Positions 56,634-64,000 of a stretch of DNA of 64,000 nt are shown here, in pieces (positions within the stretch are counted from its first letter, which is position 1; every line of letters starts with the position of its first letter). Below the pieces are notes generated by a model. The model had not been told where the DNA came from. It searched no databases and saw only the letters and a list, made by a program, of their open reading frames with translations. A program made the position numbers and the translations under genes. Source of the DNA: DAOUJH01 sp965116555 (GTDB lineage Bacteria > Chloroflexota > Dehalococcoidia > Lucifugimonadales > QGNO01); NCBI GenBank assembly GCA_965116555.1, contig OZ220698.1:992001-1056000 (forward strand). Direction: 5' to 3'.

Positions 56634-57983
56634 TCAAATAGAGCCGAACGCGCGCTGTACCACCTCGGGCAATGCGGGGTGAACGTAGATCGATTGTGTA
56701 ATGGCATCCGTGGGTAGGCGCAGCCTCATCGCGTTTGCCGCCTCTTGAATGAGCGCCGAGGCATCGGTTCCGATTATATGGCAGCCCAGTATCTGCTTCG
56801 TCTCAGGGTCGGCGATTACCTTCACGAAACCGTCCTTATCTTCAATCGATGCGCCGTAGGCCGTGTCATAGTAGCGGTAGCTCGCCGCGGCGTGCGGAAC
56901 GCCGCTTTCCCTTGCCGCCTGCTCGGTGAGGCCGACGCCGGCAACCTGCGGCGAGGCGAAAATAGCGTGCGGCATGCCGTAGTAGTCCACGGGGACCTTG
57001 TTGTCCGGGTTGAACATATTGTTGGCGGCATAAGCAGACTCCAGATTGGCCGAGTGCTTCAGCAGGTAGCGGCCCACTATATCGCCCAGGGCCCATATCC
57101 CCGGTACGTTCGTCTCCATGTACTCGTCTGTTCTGACGTAGCCCCGCTCGTCCACATCTACGCCAGTCTTGACGACCTCCAAGACGTCCGAGTTTGGAAC
57201 GCGGCCCGCGGCCAGCAGAAGCACGTCGCATTCCAACTCATCCCCTTTATCCGTCTCTATTCGGATAGCCTCGCCGGACTTGGACACCCCGGCTATTCTT
57301 GTATTGAGAAGAACGTTGAACCTCTCCTCGTATATCTCGGTAAAGCGCCTCGATACCTCGGCATCCTCTTCCCTAACCATGGCGCCGGAACGCACCAGGA
57401 AAGTCACCTCCGTACCCAGTGAGCCAAAGAAGTGTCCCATCTCTGCCGCTATGTATCCCCCGCCGACTATTGCCATTCGCCGCGGCTGGACCGGCAGCCG
57501 CATGACGTCGTCGGACGTGTAGTAAGGCACGCTCTCCAGGCCGGGGATGTCGGGTACAAGCGGCCGGGTCCCCGCCGATATCAACACCGTTTCCCCGGTT
57601 ATCCGCTCTCCGTTCACCTCTACCATCTTATGCCCCACGAACCGGCCCGCTCCCTTGTATACCGTAGTGTTGGGCTGGCTTACATTTGCCTCCTCTATCT
57701 GTCTCGCCTCTTCGTCTATGACTTCAAACGTGCGCTTCACTATGAACGGCCAGTCCACCGACTCCACGCTGGCCTTGATGCCGAACTGGCCGGCGTTCAC
57801 GATGGTCTCCATCACGTCGGCCACGTGAATGAGCATCTTGGATGGAATGCAGCCCCGGTTATGACACGTCCCGCCAAACGGCCCCTCCTCGACTATCGCC
57901 ACGGAAAGACCGTTCTGCGCGGCTTCAACGGCCACGTCCAAGCCGGAACCCGTCCCAATGACAACCAGATCAAAAGCTTTCAT
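56634..57983 (-). CDS. FAD-dependent disulfide oxidoreductase, mycothione-reductase/lipoamide-dehydrogenase type
   Basis: This 449-aa flavoprotein has FAD motif VVIGTGSGLDVAVEAAQ, the redox-active CHNRGC pair (GGTCHNRGCIPSK), NAD(P) motif IVGGGYIAAEMGHFFG, ALGDI and the HPALPEVVQRA C-terminal proton relay (His/Glu). YYTSDDVMRLP and the GTGSG start recall mycothione reductase more than lipoamide dehydrogenase. No 2-oxoacid dehydrogenase or mycothiol gene is in view. ATG 57983 with GAGGAGG upstream was chosen over TTG 57986. The substrate is uncertain, the family is sure. Confidence 0.82.
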   Translation of the reverse strand: MKAFDLVVIGTGSGLDVAVEAAQNGLSVAIVEEGPFGGTCHNRGCIPSKMLIHVADVMETIVNAGQFGIKASVESVDWPFIVKRTFEVIDEEARQIEEANVSQPNTTVYKGAGRFVGHKMVEVNGERITGETVLISAGTRPLVPDIPGLESVPYYTSDDVMRLPVQPRRMAIVGGGYIAAEMGHFFGSLGTEVTFLVRSGAMVREEDAEVSRRFTEIYEERFNVLLNTRIAGVSKSGEAIRIETDKGDELECDVLLLAAGRVPNSDVLEVVKTGVDVDERGYVRTDEYMETNVPGIWALGDIVGRYLLKHSANLESAYAANNMFNPDNKVPVDYYGMPHAIFASPQVAGVGLTEQAARESGVPHAAASYRYYDTAYGASIEDKDGFVKVIADPETKQILGCHIIGTDASALIQEAANAMRLRLPTDAITQSIYVHPALPEVVQRAFGSI

Positions 57984-58112
57984 CAAAAGCCTCCTCTATT
58001 CCCATGTTCCCAGCTTCACCCTGCGTGCCCTGCTCCTATAGACTACCTTTGGCAGATTGATTCTCCAAGCATAGCCCGTCCGAGGCATGCGTTCGTTTAA
58101 GGAGGCTCTAAG

Positions 58113-59129
58113 ATGAGAATAGCCACGCTGACCGGAGGCGGCGACGCGCCTGGGCTCAACGCCGCCGTCAGAGCCGTTGCCAGGGCAGCTCTCAATAGAG
58201 GTTGGGAAGTCGTGGGTAGCAGGCAAGGATGGCTTGGACTCCTCAACCTGGACACCGTACCGGTTACACGGGACACCGTTAAGGGCATCCTGCCGCAGGG
58301 CGGCACAATCCTCGGCACTTCCCGCACTAACCCCTTTAGTCGTGAAGATGGATCGTCTCCCGTAATGGAAAACATGAAACGCCTTGGCATAGACGCGCTG
58401 ATCCCTATCGGAGGCAACGGTACCCTGGGCGCGGCCAACCGGCTCTCACAAGAAGGGGTTCCCCTGGTCGGTGTTCCCAAGACCATAGACAACGACATCT
58501 CCGGCACGGACTACTGCATTGGCTTCGATACCGCGGTAACGGAAGTGGCAAGGTCGCTGGACAGGTTGCACTCCACGGCGGAAGCGCACAATAGAGTGAT
58601 GATTGTCGAGGTAATGGGTCGTCACGAGGGTTGGGTGGCCGTGCTGGGAGGAATGGCCGGCGGAGCGGATGTCATCCTTGCTCCTGAGATTCCTTTCACC
58701 CTGGAAGACGTCTGCAACCGGCTGCGCCGCAGGCATGAAGAGTTCGGCAGAGACTTCAGCATTGTGGTTGTGGCTGAAAGCGCTATTCCTACGGAACTAA
58801 TCGGCCAGGTCACCCCTGACCTGCTGGAGCATTCAAGCCTGGGTGGAATAGGTCACCGGCTGGCCCCTGAAATAGAGAATCGCACCGGTTATGACACACG
58901 GGTCACTGTGTTGGGCCATCTGCAGCGGGGCGGCCCTCCCACAGCCTTCGATCGCATCCTGGCCACAAGGTTGGGAGTCGCCGCGGTGGAAGAAGTAGCG
59001 GAGGGCAACTTCGGCAAGATGGTAGCCATGAAGGGAAACCGGATAGTAACCGTACCCTTGGAAGAAGCCGTTTCTGCCACCCACTCCTTGGACACGTCGT
59101 TGTATGAGATGAGCCTTCTCTTCTTCTAG
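58113..59129 (+). CDS. pfkA: 6-phosphofructokinase with hybrid ATP/PPi-type active site
   Basis: This 338-aa phosphofructokinase has TGGGDAPGLNAAVR, the nucleotide loop GGNGTLGAAN (N102, G103, T104), the catalytic PKTIDNDISGTD (K123, D126, D128), EVMGRHEGW and GHLQRGGPP. Aligned to E. coli PfkA, G103 is the ATP-type residue (G104) but K123 is the PPi-type residue (G124K), and the Mg-contacting D103 is Asn. The donor (ATP or PPi) cannot be settled by sequence. The ATG at 58113 has TAAGGAGG upstream. Confidence 0.9.
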   Translation: MRIATLTGGGDAPGLNAAVRAVARAALNRGWEVVGSRQGWLGLLNLDTVPVTRDTVKGILPQGGTILGTSRTNPFSREDGSSPVMENMKRLGIDALIPIGGNGTLGAANRLSQEGVPLVGVPKTIDNDISGTDYCIGFDTAVTEVARSLDRLHSTAEAHNRVMIVEVMGRHEGWVAVLGGMAGGADVILAPEIPFTLEDVCNRLRRRHEEFGRDFSIVVVAESAIPTELIGQVTPDLLEHSSLGGIGHRLAPEIENRTGYDTRVTVLGHLQRGGPPTAFDRILATRLGVAAVEEVAEGNFGKMVAMKGNRIVTVPLEEAVSATHSLDTSLYEMSLLFF

Positions 59130-59136
59130 GCTGCCC

Positions 59137-59165
59137 TTGACTATCCACAAGGAGACGACTATCTT
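59137..59165 (+). promoter_or_regulatory. Candidate promoter for the MaoC-type gene pair
   Basis: TTGACT (59137-59142) and TATCTT (59160-59165) are 17 bp apart, 48 bp before the first MaoC-type start, in the 84-bp gap after pfkA. Confidence 0.5.
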
Positions 59166-59213
59166 CCTACCTCAGATACCACTGTTTAGATATGCCATGA
59201 AAGGAGTAGCTGC

Positions 59214-60392
59214 ATGGTAGAAGCGCAAACCAATTCCGCAGATTTGCAACAGTTCATTGAAGACAGCAAGCAGTTCGTTGGAAAGGAAGCGCCCGACGTC
59301 CCTCAAGGCGTCCGGCAAGCCGACTGGTCCTCCATCCAGCGATACTGCGCCGCCATGGGCGACAGGAACCCCATCTACAACGACGCCGCCGGCGGCGTGG
59401 GCAACGCTTACAACACTTTGATAGCGCCGCCCGCCTTCATCCTATCGGTCCGCACACCCGACTCCGGCGCAGCTTACGAACGCAAGGCCTACGGTCTGCG
59501 ACGGTTCAGCATCCGCGCCTCCGCCGAGTGGAACGACGTCATCCGCATGGCGGAGCGTATGGTCAGCGACATTGAAGTTACCGCCGTGCGTGAGGGCAAC
59601 AATTGGGGTGACCGGCCCACTGCTGAAGTGGACTCTACGGCCACCTATCGCACCCTGAACGGCGCGGTGTTTGCCAAGGCCACCGGTACGGTGGCGTTGG
59701 TGCCCTACCAGCTGGGTGACCCCCTCATACAGGACAGGGATATCCATAGGTTCACGGAGGAGGAGATTCGCCAACTCGAGGACGACTTGGACGCCGTACC
59801 GCCGCACCGCGGCGACGTCCCCCTCTACTGGAGCGAGATCAACGAGGGCGACAAGGTGCCCACTCTGGTCAAGGGCCCCCTCTACTACAACGAACTGGCG
59901 GCCTGGCGTCTCCTGGAGCACAAGCCCGCCTCCATAGATCTGGGCATCGTGGCCCATCAAACGGCTGTGGACCGGCCCGGCAGAATCACAGTCAACCCCA
60001 GCACCCAGTGGCCCTACTTTGACGTGGAGCAGTCCTACGGAGACATCCTGTCCGTCCAGGCGCTAGGCTTCAGAATGCCCGTATCCAGGGGCCTCATGAG
60101 GTTCGCCTGCGCTGCCCAGCTCCTCACCAACTGGATGGGCGATCTGGGCTTCCTCCGCAGACTGACGGTTGACCTTCCCAACCACTTTTGCTATCAGGAC
60201 ACCATGCGGCTCTCTGGAGAAGTGGTCAAGAAATACAAGGATACCGTGGGCTCAGAGGAGTACCACGCCTTGGATATACATATCACAGGCCGCAACCAGC
60301 TCGGAGAGACGCTGGTGGACGGTACAGCCGTTGTCTATCTGCCGGAGAGAGGATTCCTCGTTGGCCTTCCCGTGGGAGACCCCTGGTGGTAG
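59214..60392 (+). CDS. MaoC-like (double hot-dog) acyl dehydratase family protein 1
   Basis: This 392-aa protein has two halves. The N-terminal half has MaoC_dehydrat_N-like SIQRYCAAMGDRNPIYNDAAG and APPAFILSV. The C-terminal half has TAVDRPGRITVNPSTQWPYFDVEQSYGD and RFACAAQLLTNWMGDLGF. In R-specific hydratases the motif is DxNPxH, but here His is Tyr (NPIY). Such proteins hydrate or dehydrate CoA esters, and the substrate is unknown. The ATG at 59214 has AAAGGAG upstream. It is followed 43 bp on by a paralogue, so they may form a heteromer. Confidence 0.78.
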   Translation: MVEAQTNSADLQQFIEDSKQFVGKEAPDVPQGVRQADWSSIQRYCAAMGDRNPIYNDAAGGVGNAYNTLIAPPAFILSVRTPDSGAAYERKAYGLRRFSIRASAEWNDVIRMAERMVSDIEVTAVREGNNWGDRPTAEVDSTATYRTLNGAVFAKATGTVALVPYQLGDPLIQDRDIHRFTEEEIRQLEDDLDAVPPHRGDVPLYWSEINEGDKVPTLVKGPLYYNELAAWRLLEHKPASIDLGIVAHQTAVDRPGRITVNPSTQWPYFDVEQSYGDILSVQALGFRMPVSRGLMRFACAAQLLTNWMGDLGFLRRLTVDLPNHFCYQDTMRLSGEVVKKYKDTVGSEEYHALDIHITGRNQLGETLVDGTAVVYLPERGFLVGLPVGDPWW

Positions 60393-60435
60393 AGGGACGG
60401 CTTGAACTACAGGAATCGACAAGGAGAACAGCACC

Positions 60436-61818
60436 ATGACCACATCTCAGCAAGAAGAACGGACATTTGAAAGTCTAGTCAACGAATTCCGGGAAAGGTC
60501 CAGGGCACAGATTGGCCATGAGCTCCACGCGGATGAGATCGGCTCTCCCAGGCTCACCCAGGCGTTCGACGAGTCCGGCCCGCCCTACAAGAGCTTCGGG
60601 ATCCTGACCGAGACCGATATCAAGGCCTACGCCAAGAGAATCAGCGACGATAATCCCCTCTATACGGATAGGGAGTACGCCAAGAACGGCCCCTACGGCT
60701 GCATCATCGCCCCTGGGACCGTGCTCCTCACCGCCCGCGCCGGCCTATGGCACGGAGCGCGCCGCGAGGGTGGAGGCGGCTACCCCGTCCTCAACTTCCA
60801 CGCTGGCTCGGCGCTGGAGTTCTTCGATGTGATCCGTGTTGGCACCGGCTTCAAAGGCATGGCCAAAGCCCACGAGATGATCGAAAAGCCCGGCGCCAGG
60901 GGCGGTCAGATGTTCGTCCTCACCACCGACGCCTATTTCTGGGACAGGCGCGGCGACCTCCTGGGCAAGAACTACGGCACCGTCATCATGATCCCGCGTG
61001 AAGAGCTGGGCGCGGGCAGAGTCATGCCCGTGGAGCGTCTCGGCGAGAAGATGATGTATGATCGCGGCGTTTCCAAGTACAGCAAGGAACAGGTCGACGA
61101 AGCCATGGACCTCATGAGCAAAGGCGCCAACCGCAGGGGCAAAGAGGTCCTCTACTGGGAAGACGTAAAGGAAGGCGACAAGCTTCCTCCGTGGGTCTTG
61201 CCTCCCTGGACTGACCAGGACTACGGCGGGCCCGGTGGAGGCAGCATCCGCCGCGGTCCCGTCCGGTGGTACCACTTTGAGGAAGGGCACTGGATAGTGC
61301 GGCACGGCAAGATAGGAAGCGGCGCGGAGGAAGGCTGGGCCTTCACCCACCCCGTGTCCCGCTGGCCCTGGAGCGCCGCCGACGAACACGGCGACGCCCT
61401 CATGGCCGCCTACCGCGGCCAGTCCCTACCCTTCGACAACGGCGTCCAGCGCGGGCAGATTCCCCAGGGACTGATCAGTAACTGGATGGGTGACCACGGC
61501 TTCATACGCAAGCTCCAGGTCGCTGTGCGCCGTCCCATGTACTACGGCGACCTTGGCGTCTACTCCGCGGAGGTGGTCAAGAAGTTCAAGGACGTCCAAA
61601 CAGGCGAAGACGGCCCCGGCGCGGTCCCCGGCGAACGCACCTACCACGCCGTGGGCATCAAGGTGGAAGGACGCAACCAGGTGGACGAGATCCACCTCCA
61701 GGGTTCTGCGGTAGTCTACCTTCCCTCCAGAGAGGGTGGAATGGTCCAGCTGCCCGTTCCGCACCTGGCGATGCCTCCCGCTGTCCCCTACGAGACTTTC
61801 TATCGCGGCTGGTTCTAA
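60436..61818 (+). CDS. MaoC-like (double hot-dog) acyl dehydratase family protein 2
   Basis: This 460-aa paralogue of the preceding gene has TDIKAYAKRISDDNPLYTDREYAKN and APGTVLLTA in the N-terminal half. NWMGDHGFIRKLQVAVRRPMYYGDL and YHAVGIKVEGRNQ follow in the C-terminal half, matching protein 1 (NWMGD.GF, YHAL/V). The catalytic His is again Tyr (NPLY). A middle insertion makes it longer (about 200-290, EELGAGRVMPVERLGEKM). It begins with GAGAACAGCACC upstream of ATG 60436. It ends at a strong bidirectional terminator. Confidence 0.78.
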   Translation: MTTSQQEERTFESLVNEFRERSRAQIGHELHADEIGSPRLTQAFDESGPPYKSFGILTETDIKAYAKRISDDNPLYTDREYAKNGPYGCIIAPGTVLLTARAGLWHGARREGGGGYPVLNFHAGSALEFFDVIRVGTGFKGMAKAHEMIEKPGARGGQMFVLTTDAYFWDRRGDLLGKNYGTVIMIPREELGAGRVMPVERLGEKMMYDRGVSKYSKEQVDEAMDLMSKGANRRGKEVLYWEDVKEGDKLPPWVLPPWTDQDYGGPGGGSIRRGPVRWYHFEEGHWIVRHGKIGSGAEEGWAFTHPVSRWPWSAADEHGDALMAAYRGQSLPFDNGVQRGQIPQGLISNWMGDHGFIRKLQVAVRRPMYYGDLGVYSAEVVKKFKDVQTGEDGPGAVPGERTYHAVGIKVEGRNQVDEIHLQGSAVVYLPSREGGMVQLPVPHLAMPPAVPYETFYRGWF

Positions 61819-61827
61819 GCCTTATTA

Positions 61828-61873
61828 AAACAAAAAGAGACGCAGCCTGCTATGGCTGCGTCTCTTTTTGTTT
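61828..61873. terminator. Bidirectional intrinsic terminator
   Basis: A perfect 20-bp stem (61828-61847 with 61854-61873) and a 6-nt loop TGCTAT. Its arms end in AAACAAAAAGAGA and TCTCTTTTTGTTT, giving a T run on both strands. It separates the plus-strand MaoC gene from the minus-strand dnaN end. Confidence 0.92.
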
Positions 61874-61918
61874 CATGTCAAGCCGGTTAGACCCCCGGCC
61901 ATTGTTACCCCCTGCCCC

Positions 61919-63070
61919 CTACCACTGTACAAACATGGGCATCACCACGTGCACGTAGCTCTGCTCACCGGACGAACCGTTGCTGGACACGGGCTTGATG
62001 ACTCCGGGGCTCGACGGCGTGGTGGTTTCCAGCGCGACCTGGTCTGAGCCCAGCACGCCGAGGACGTCGGTAAGATACTTGCTGCTGAACGCAATCTTGG
62101 CCTCTTCCCCGTCTATGGTGGCGTCTATGACGCCCGTATTGTCGCCAAGCTCTTCGGCCCGCGCCGATATGATCACTCTACCCGGACTGCCTTCCGCTCC
62201 CGGCAACGCCTGGATCCGCACGATGCCGCTTCCGTCTCTGGCGAAGATGGAGGCCGTCCTTATAGCGCGGCTGAAGTCGCTGAGCGACATAACGCTGCGC
62301 GTGCTGTGCGTCTCAGGAATCAACTGGTTGTAGTTGGGGAATTTGCCCTGCACAAGCTGCGACACCAGCTCAGCGTTCTTGAGCTTGAACAGTATCTGGC
62401 TCTTCTGAGGAGTCACGGTAAACTCCACTGGGTCTTCCTGGTCGGCAAGAAGGCGTTGCAGCTCGCTTAGAGTGCGCCCCGGAATGATGCAGCCCACCGC
62501 TTCCGCAACCGGCGACGCCAGGTTTGCGGTCTGCACGGCCAAGCGGAACCCGTCGGCTGCGGCAAATGTAACGCTGTCGCCTTCTATCTCCAGCTTCACG
62601 CCGGTGAGCACGGGCCGCGAATCCTCCGTAGCTGCGGCAAACACTATCTTATCGATAGCGTCTCGCAGTACCTTGGCCTCCATTGCAACCCCTACCCCGT
62701 CGTCAACCGTGGGGATAGGAGGAAACTCCTCGGCATCGGTGCCAAGAATCCTGCCCTCAAAGCGGCCGGAGGTAAGCTCTATGCCCAGGGGTTTCGGCGT
62801 TTGCCGCACCTCTATCTGGTCCTCCGGAAGAGAACCCACAAAATCCGTAAGGAGGCGGGCCGGCACGGTCACCGAACCTTCGTCATCCACCTTGCCCCCT
62901 ATCCAGGTTGTTATGGCGATCTCCAGGTTGGTGGCCGTGAGCCTGATACGGCCTTCCTCCGTAGCCATGAGAACGTTTTGAGTGACGGGAAGCGTGCTGC
63001 GTGTTGCCACAGCACGACCTACGGTGTTGAGCGCTTTGCTGAGATTTTCCTGCAAACAAGTGAAACGCAT
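61919..63070 (-). CDS. dnaN: DNA polymerase III beta subunit (sliding clamp)
   Basis: This 383-aa clamp of three-domain length starts MRFTCLQENLSKALNTVGRAV. Internal motifs are LPVTQNVLMATEEGRIRLTATNLEIAI, FAAADGFRLAVQT (domain 2), and the C-terminal YVHVVMPMFVQW ending (family LMPMRL-like tail). It encircles DNA and tethers polymerase. No dnaA or DnaA-box cluster is beside it, unlike the usual origin layout. ATG 63070 with a good promoter upstream. Confidence 0.95.
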   Translation of the reverse strand: MRFTCLQENLSKALNTVGRAVATRSTLPVTQNVLMATEEGRIRLTATNLEIAITTWIGGKVDDEGSVTVPARLLTDFVGSLPEDQIEVRQTPKPLGIELTSGRFEGRILGTDAEEFPPIPTVDDGVGVAMEAKVLRDAIDKIVFAAATEDSRPVLTGVKLEIEGDSVTFAAADGFRLAVQTANLASPVAEAVGCIIPGRTLSELQRLLADQEDPVEFTVTPQKSQILFKLKNAELVSQLVQGKFPNYNQLIPETHSTRSVMSLSDFSRAIRTASIFARDGSGIVRIQALPGAEGSPGRVIISARAEELGDNTGVIDATIDGEEAKIAFSSKYLTDVLGVLGSDQVALETTTPSSPGVIKPVSSNGSSGEQSYVHVVMPMFVQW

Positions 63071-63100
63071 GTGTAAATACCTTTGGGAAGAGTTGCCAGT

Positions 63101-63129
63101 ATTTTAGATTCGAGGGTTGCAAGCGTCAA
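63101..63129 (-). promoter_or_regulatory. Promoter of dnaN
   Basis: On the minus strand TTGACG (63129-63124) and TAAAAT (63106-63101) are separated by exactly 17 bp. The ATG is 31 bp beyond the -10 box. Confidence 0.6.
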
Positions 63130-63344
63130 TGTAGTTTTTGACACTTTTTAGGCTATGAGACATGGCCACACTCTCGAATAGTATGCTCTAGTCAAAAAAG
63201 AGAACAAACCTCATGAGAGAAGGCAGCCGCCCGCTAGGACACTCCATGCCCGTGTAGACTTCTCCTCGTGCCCGACACGGGGACGGGCATCCAGGTGAGG
63301 CAGAGACGCCCAAGTCACGCCTCGTAGTAAGGAGAAAACTGTAG

Positions 63345-63776
63345 CTAACTGACCGTTACGGTGCCAACCATACCCAGAGTTAAATGGGGGGTACAGATCA
63401 ATTCAAACTCTCCGGCCTGGTTAATCGTGATGTCCTCAGTTACCTTCTCGCCGGCGTTGATGAAGATGTCAATTCCAAGTTCCGGCACCGTAAACGTATG
63501 CAGCTCGGTGGGCACGTTGAAATCCAACGTGTAGGTCTTGCCCAGCTCCAGATCAAGCGTGTCCGGAATAAAAACATACGGGCTCTCGCCGTGGATGACT
63601 TCCAAGCGCTCGCCGGTTCCGCTGGGCTGAGTGGGTTCGGTAGAGGATGGCGTTGGAGTAGATGTGGCAGGAGGTGTTGTCGGAGTTGGCTCTGGTTCAG
63701 AGCCGCCATTACAGCCAGCAGCTATCAATGCAACCACAATGAGCAGACCAAATATGGATACAGTCTTAGTACGCAC
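63345..63776 (-). CDS. Lipoprotein cupredoxin (type-1 copper)
   Basis: This 143-aa protein has a lipoprotein signal peptide (lipobox LIAAGC, C22) and a Thr/Pro-rich linker (residues 25-55). A cupredoxin domain follows (about 60-143) with copper ligands H93 (ELHTF), C128 (LICTPH), H131 and M136 (LGM). It is most like the plastocyanin/azurin-type domains found as electron carriers or as CuA-like relatives. It may serve the aerobic chain with alternative complex III. The start is ATG 63776, with a promoter just upstream. Confidence 0.88.
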   Translation of the reverse strand: MRTKTVSIFGLLIVVALIAAGCNGGSEPEPTPTTPPATSTPTPSSTEPTQPSGTGERLEVIHGESPYVFIPDTLDLELGKTYTLDFNVPTELHTFTVPELGIDIFINAGEKVTEDITINQAGEFELICTPHLTLGMVGTVTVS

Positions 63777-63822
63777 GAACCCTCCCGAATTAGTAGATAC
63801 AGGTCTTAACTAGATTGCTCTA

Positions 63823-63852
63823 ATTATCACAATCTTTGGCTGAGGGTGTCAA
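63823..63852 (-). promoter_or_regulatory. Promoter of the cupredoxin gene
   Basis: On the minus strand TTGACA (63852-63847) and GATAAT (63828-63823) are separated by 18 bp. The start codon is 46 bp beyond. It lies just downstream of the HTH protein's stop. Confidence 0.6.
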
Positions 63853-63872
63853 GCCATAAACTGCAAAGAATT

Positions 63873-64000
63873 TTAGCTGGTCCGCTTGATTTCCAAGGCC
63901 TCGCCCGGCGCTAAAGCAACACGGCGAACGTTGATGCCCAGCTTCAGCAGCCAGTACCCCAGGGTAGCCTTGCTAACGCCAAGCTGGGCTGCCGTAGCAG
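63873..64000 (-). CDS. C-terminal end of helix-turn-helix protein (partial)
   Basis: The frame enters from the right edge and ends at TAA (63875-63873) after about 42 residues. ATAAQLGVSKATLGYWLLKLG is followed by INVRRVALAPGEALEIKRTS. The first part is a recognition helix-turn-helix as in Fis- or Xre-like DNA-binding domains, with YWLLKLGI typical of small regulators. The rest of the gene is outside the window, so its role cannot be told. Confidence 0.6.
   Translation of the reverse strand, partial: ATAAQLGVSKATLGYWLLKLGINVRRVALAPGEALEIKRTS

Noticed and set aside
63071..64000. Replication origin beside dnaN
   Set aside because: There is no dnaA, no cluster of TTATCCACA-like boxes and no AT-rich unwinding block that stands out.
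1..64000. tRNA genes
   Set aside because: I looked through the larger gaps for T-arm and acceptor patterns and found only the tmRNA. Short gaps were checked less carefully.

Overview
The window is a dense, mostly housekeeping stretch of a bacterial chromosome. It probably comes from an aerobic member of the Chloroflexota, most likely Dehalococcoidia-like. This placement is an inference from gene content: an alternative-complex-III quinol oxidase cluster, system-I cytochrome c maturation, citrate synthase, an LL-diaminopimelate aminotransferase, paired MaoC-type dehydratases, many TTG starts and REP-like intergenic repeats. No rRNA or tRNA gene was seen to confirm it.

Left part (1-15700, + strand). 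An alternative complex III operon comes first (tail of the Mo-like subunit, then Fe-S, ActF, ActC, ActD and ActE). It is followed by a cytochrome c maturation operon (ccmH, ccmF, a CcmI-like peptide, an unknown exported protein, ccmG). Next comes the phosphate regulon: PhoB/PhoR, an 83-aa unknown, an exact 11-bp-period Pho-box-like array, then pstC-pstA-pstB-phoU, with no pstS.

NHEJ region (15700-22900). LigD (PE-Lig-Pol order), a DUF72 protein and a 607-aa PD-(D/E)xK plus RNase-H-like nuclease fusion lie on the minus strand. Ku faces them across about 1 kb of repeat-filled DNA. Three copies of a composite REP-like element flank ku.

ssrA to hflX (23300-30800). tmRNA, smpB and an S41 protease lie on the minus strand, then citrate synthase on the plus strand. 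A 2.2-kb accessory island follows, bounded by copies of the citrate synthase 3' end. It carries a membrane-anchored degenerate HNH-like protein, two tandem netrin/TIMP-like membrane proteins, a duplicated 290-bp block and three copies of one terminator.

Core metabolism (30800-52700). A long minus-strand run holds tsaC, a polyprenyl synthase, pgk, apgM, tpiA, miaA, dapF, dapL and hflX. Divergently on the plus strand are guaA, purD, purE, two HAD phosphatases, purB, a DUF3105 protein and purS. These converge on a minus-strand his cluster (HisRS/HisZ-like, hisG, hisD, hisC, hisB). A cytochrome b/molybdopterin fusion with an internal twin-arginine motif follows.

Right part (52700-64000). This holds uvrC, two unknown genes with a clear promoter, a thioredoxin-like protein, a mycothione-reductase-like flavoprotein, a phosphofructokinase with a hybrid active site, two MaoC-type proteins, a bidirectional terminator, dnaN, a lipoprotein cupredoxin and the end of an HTH protein. 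The best leads for something new are the citrate-synthase island, the nuclease fusion in the NHEJ locus, the Tat-containing cytochrome-Mo fusion and the HisRS-like protein paired with a long-form HisG.
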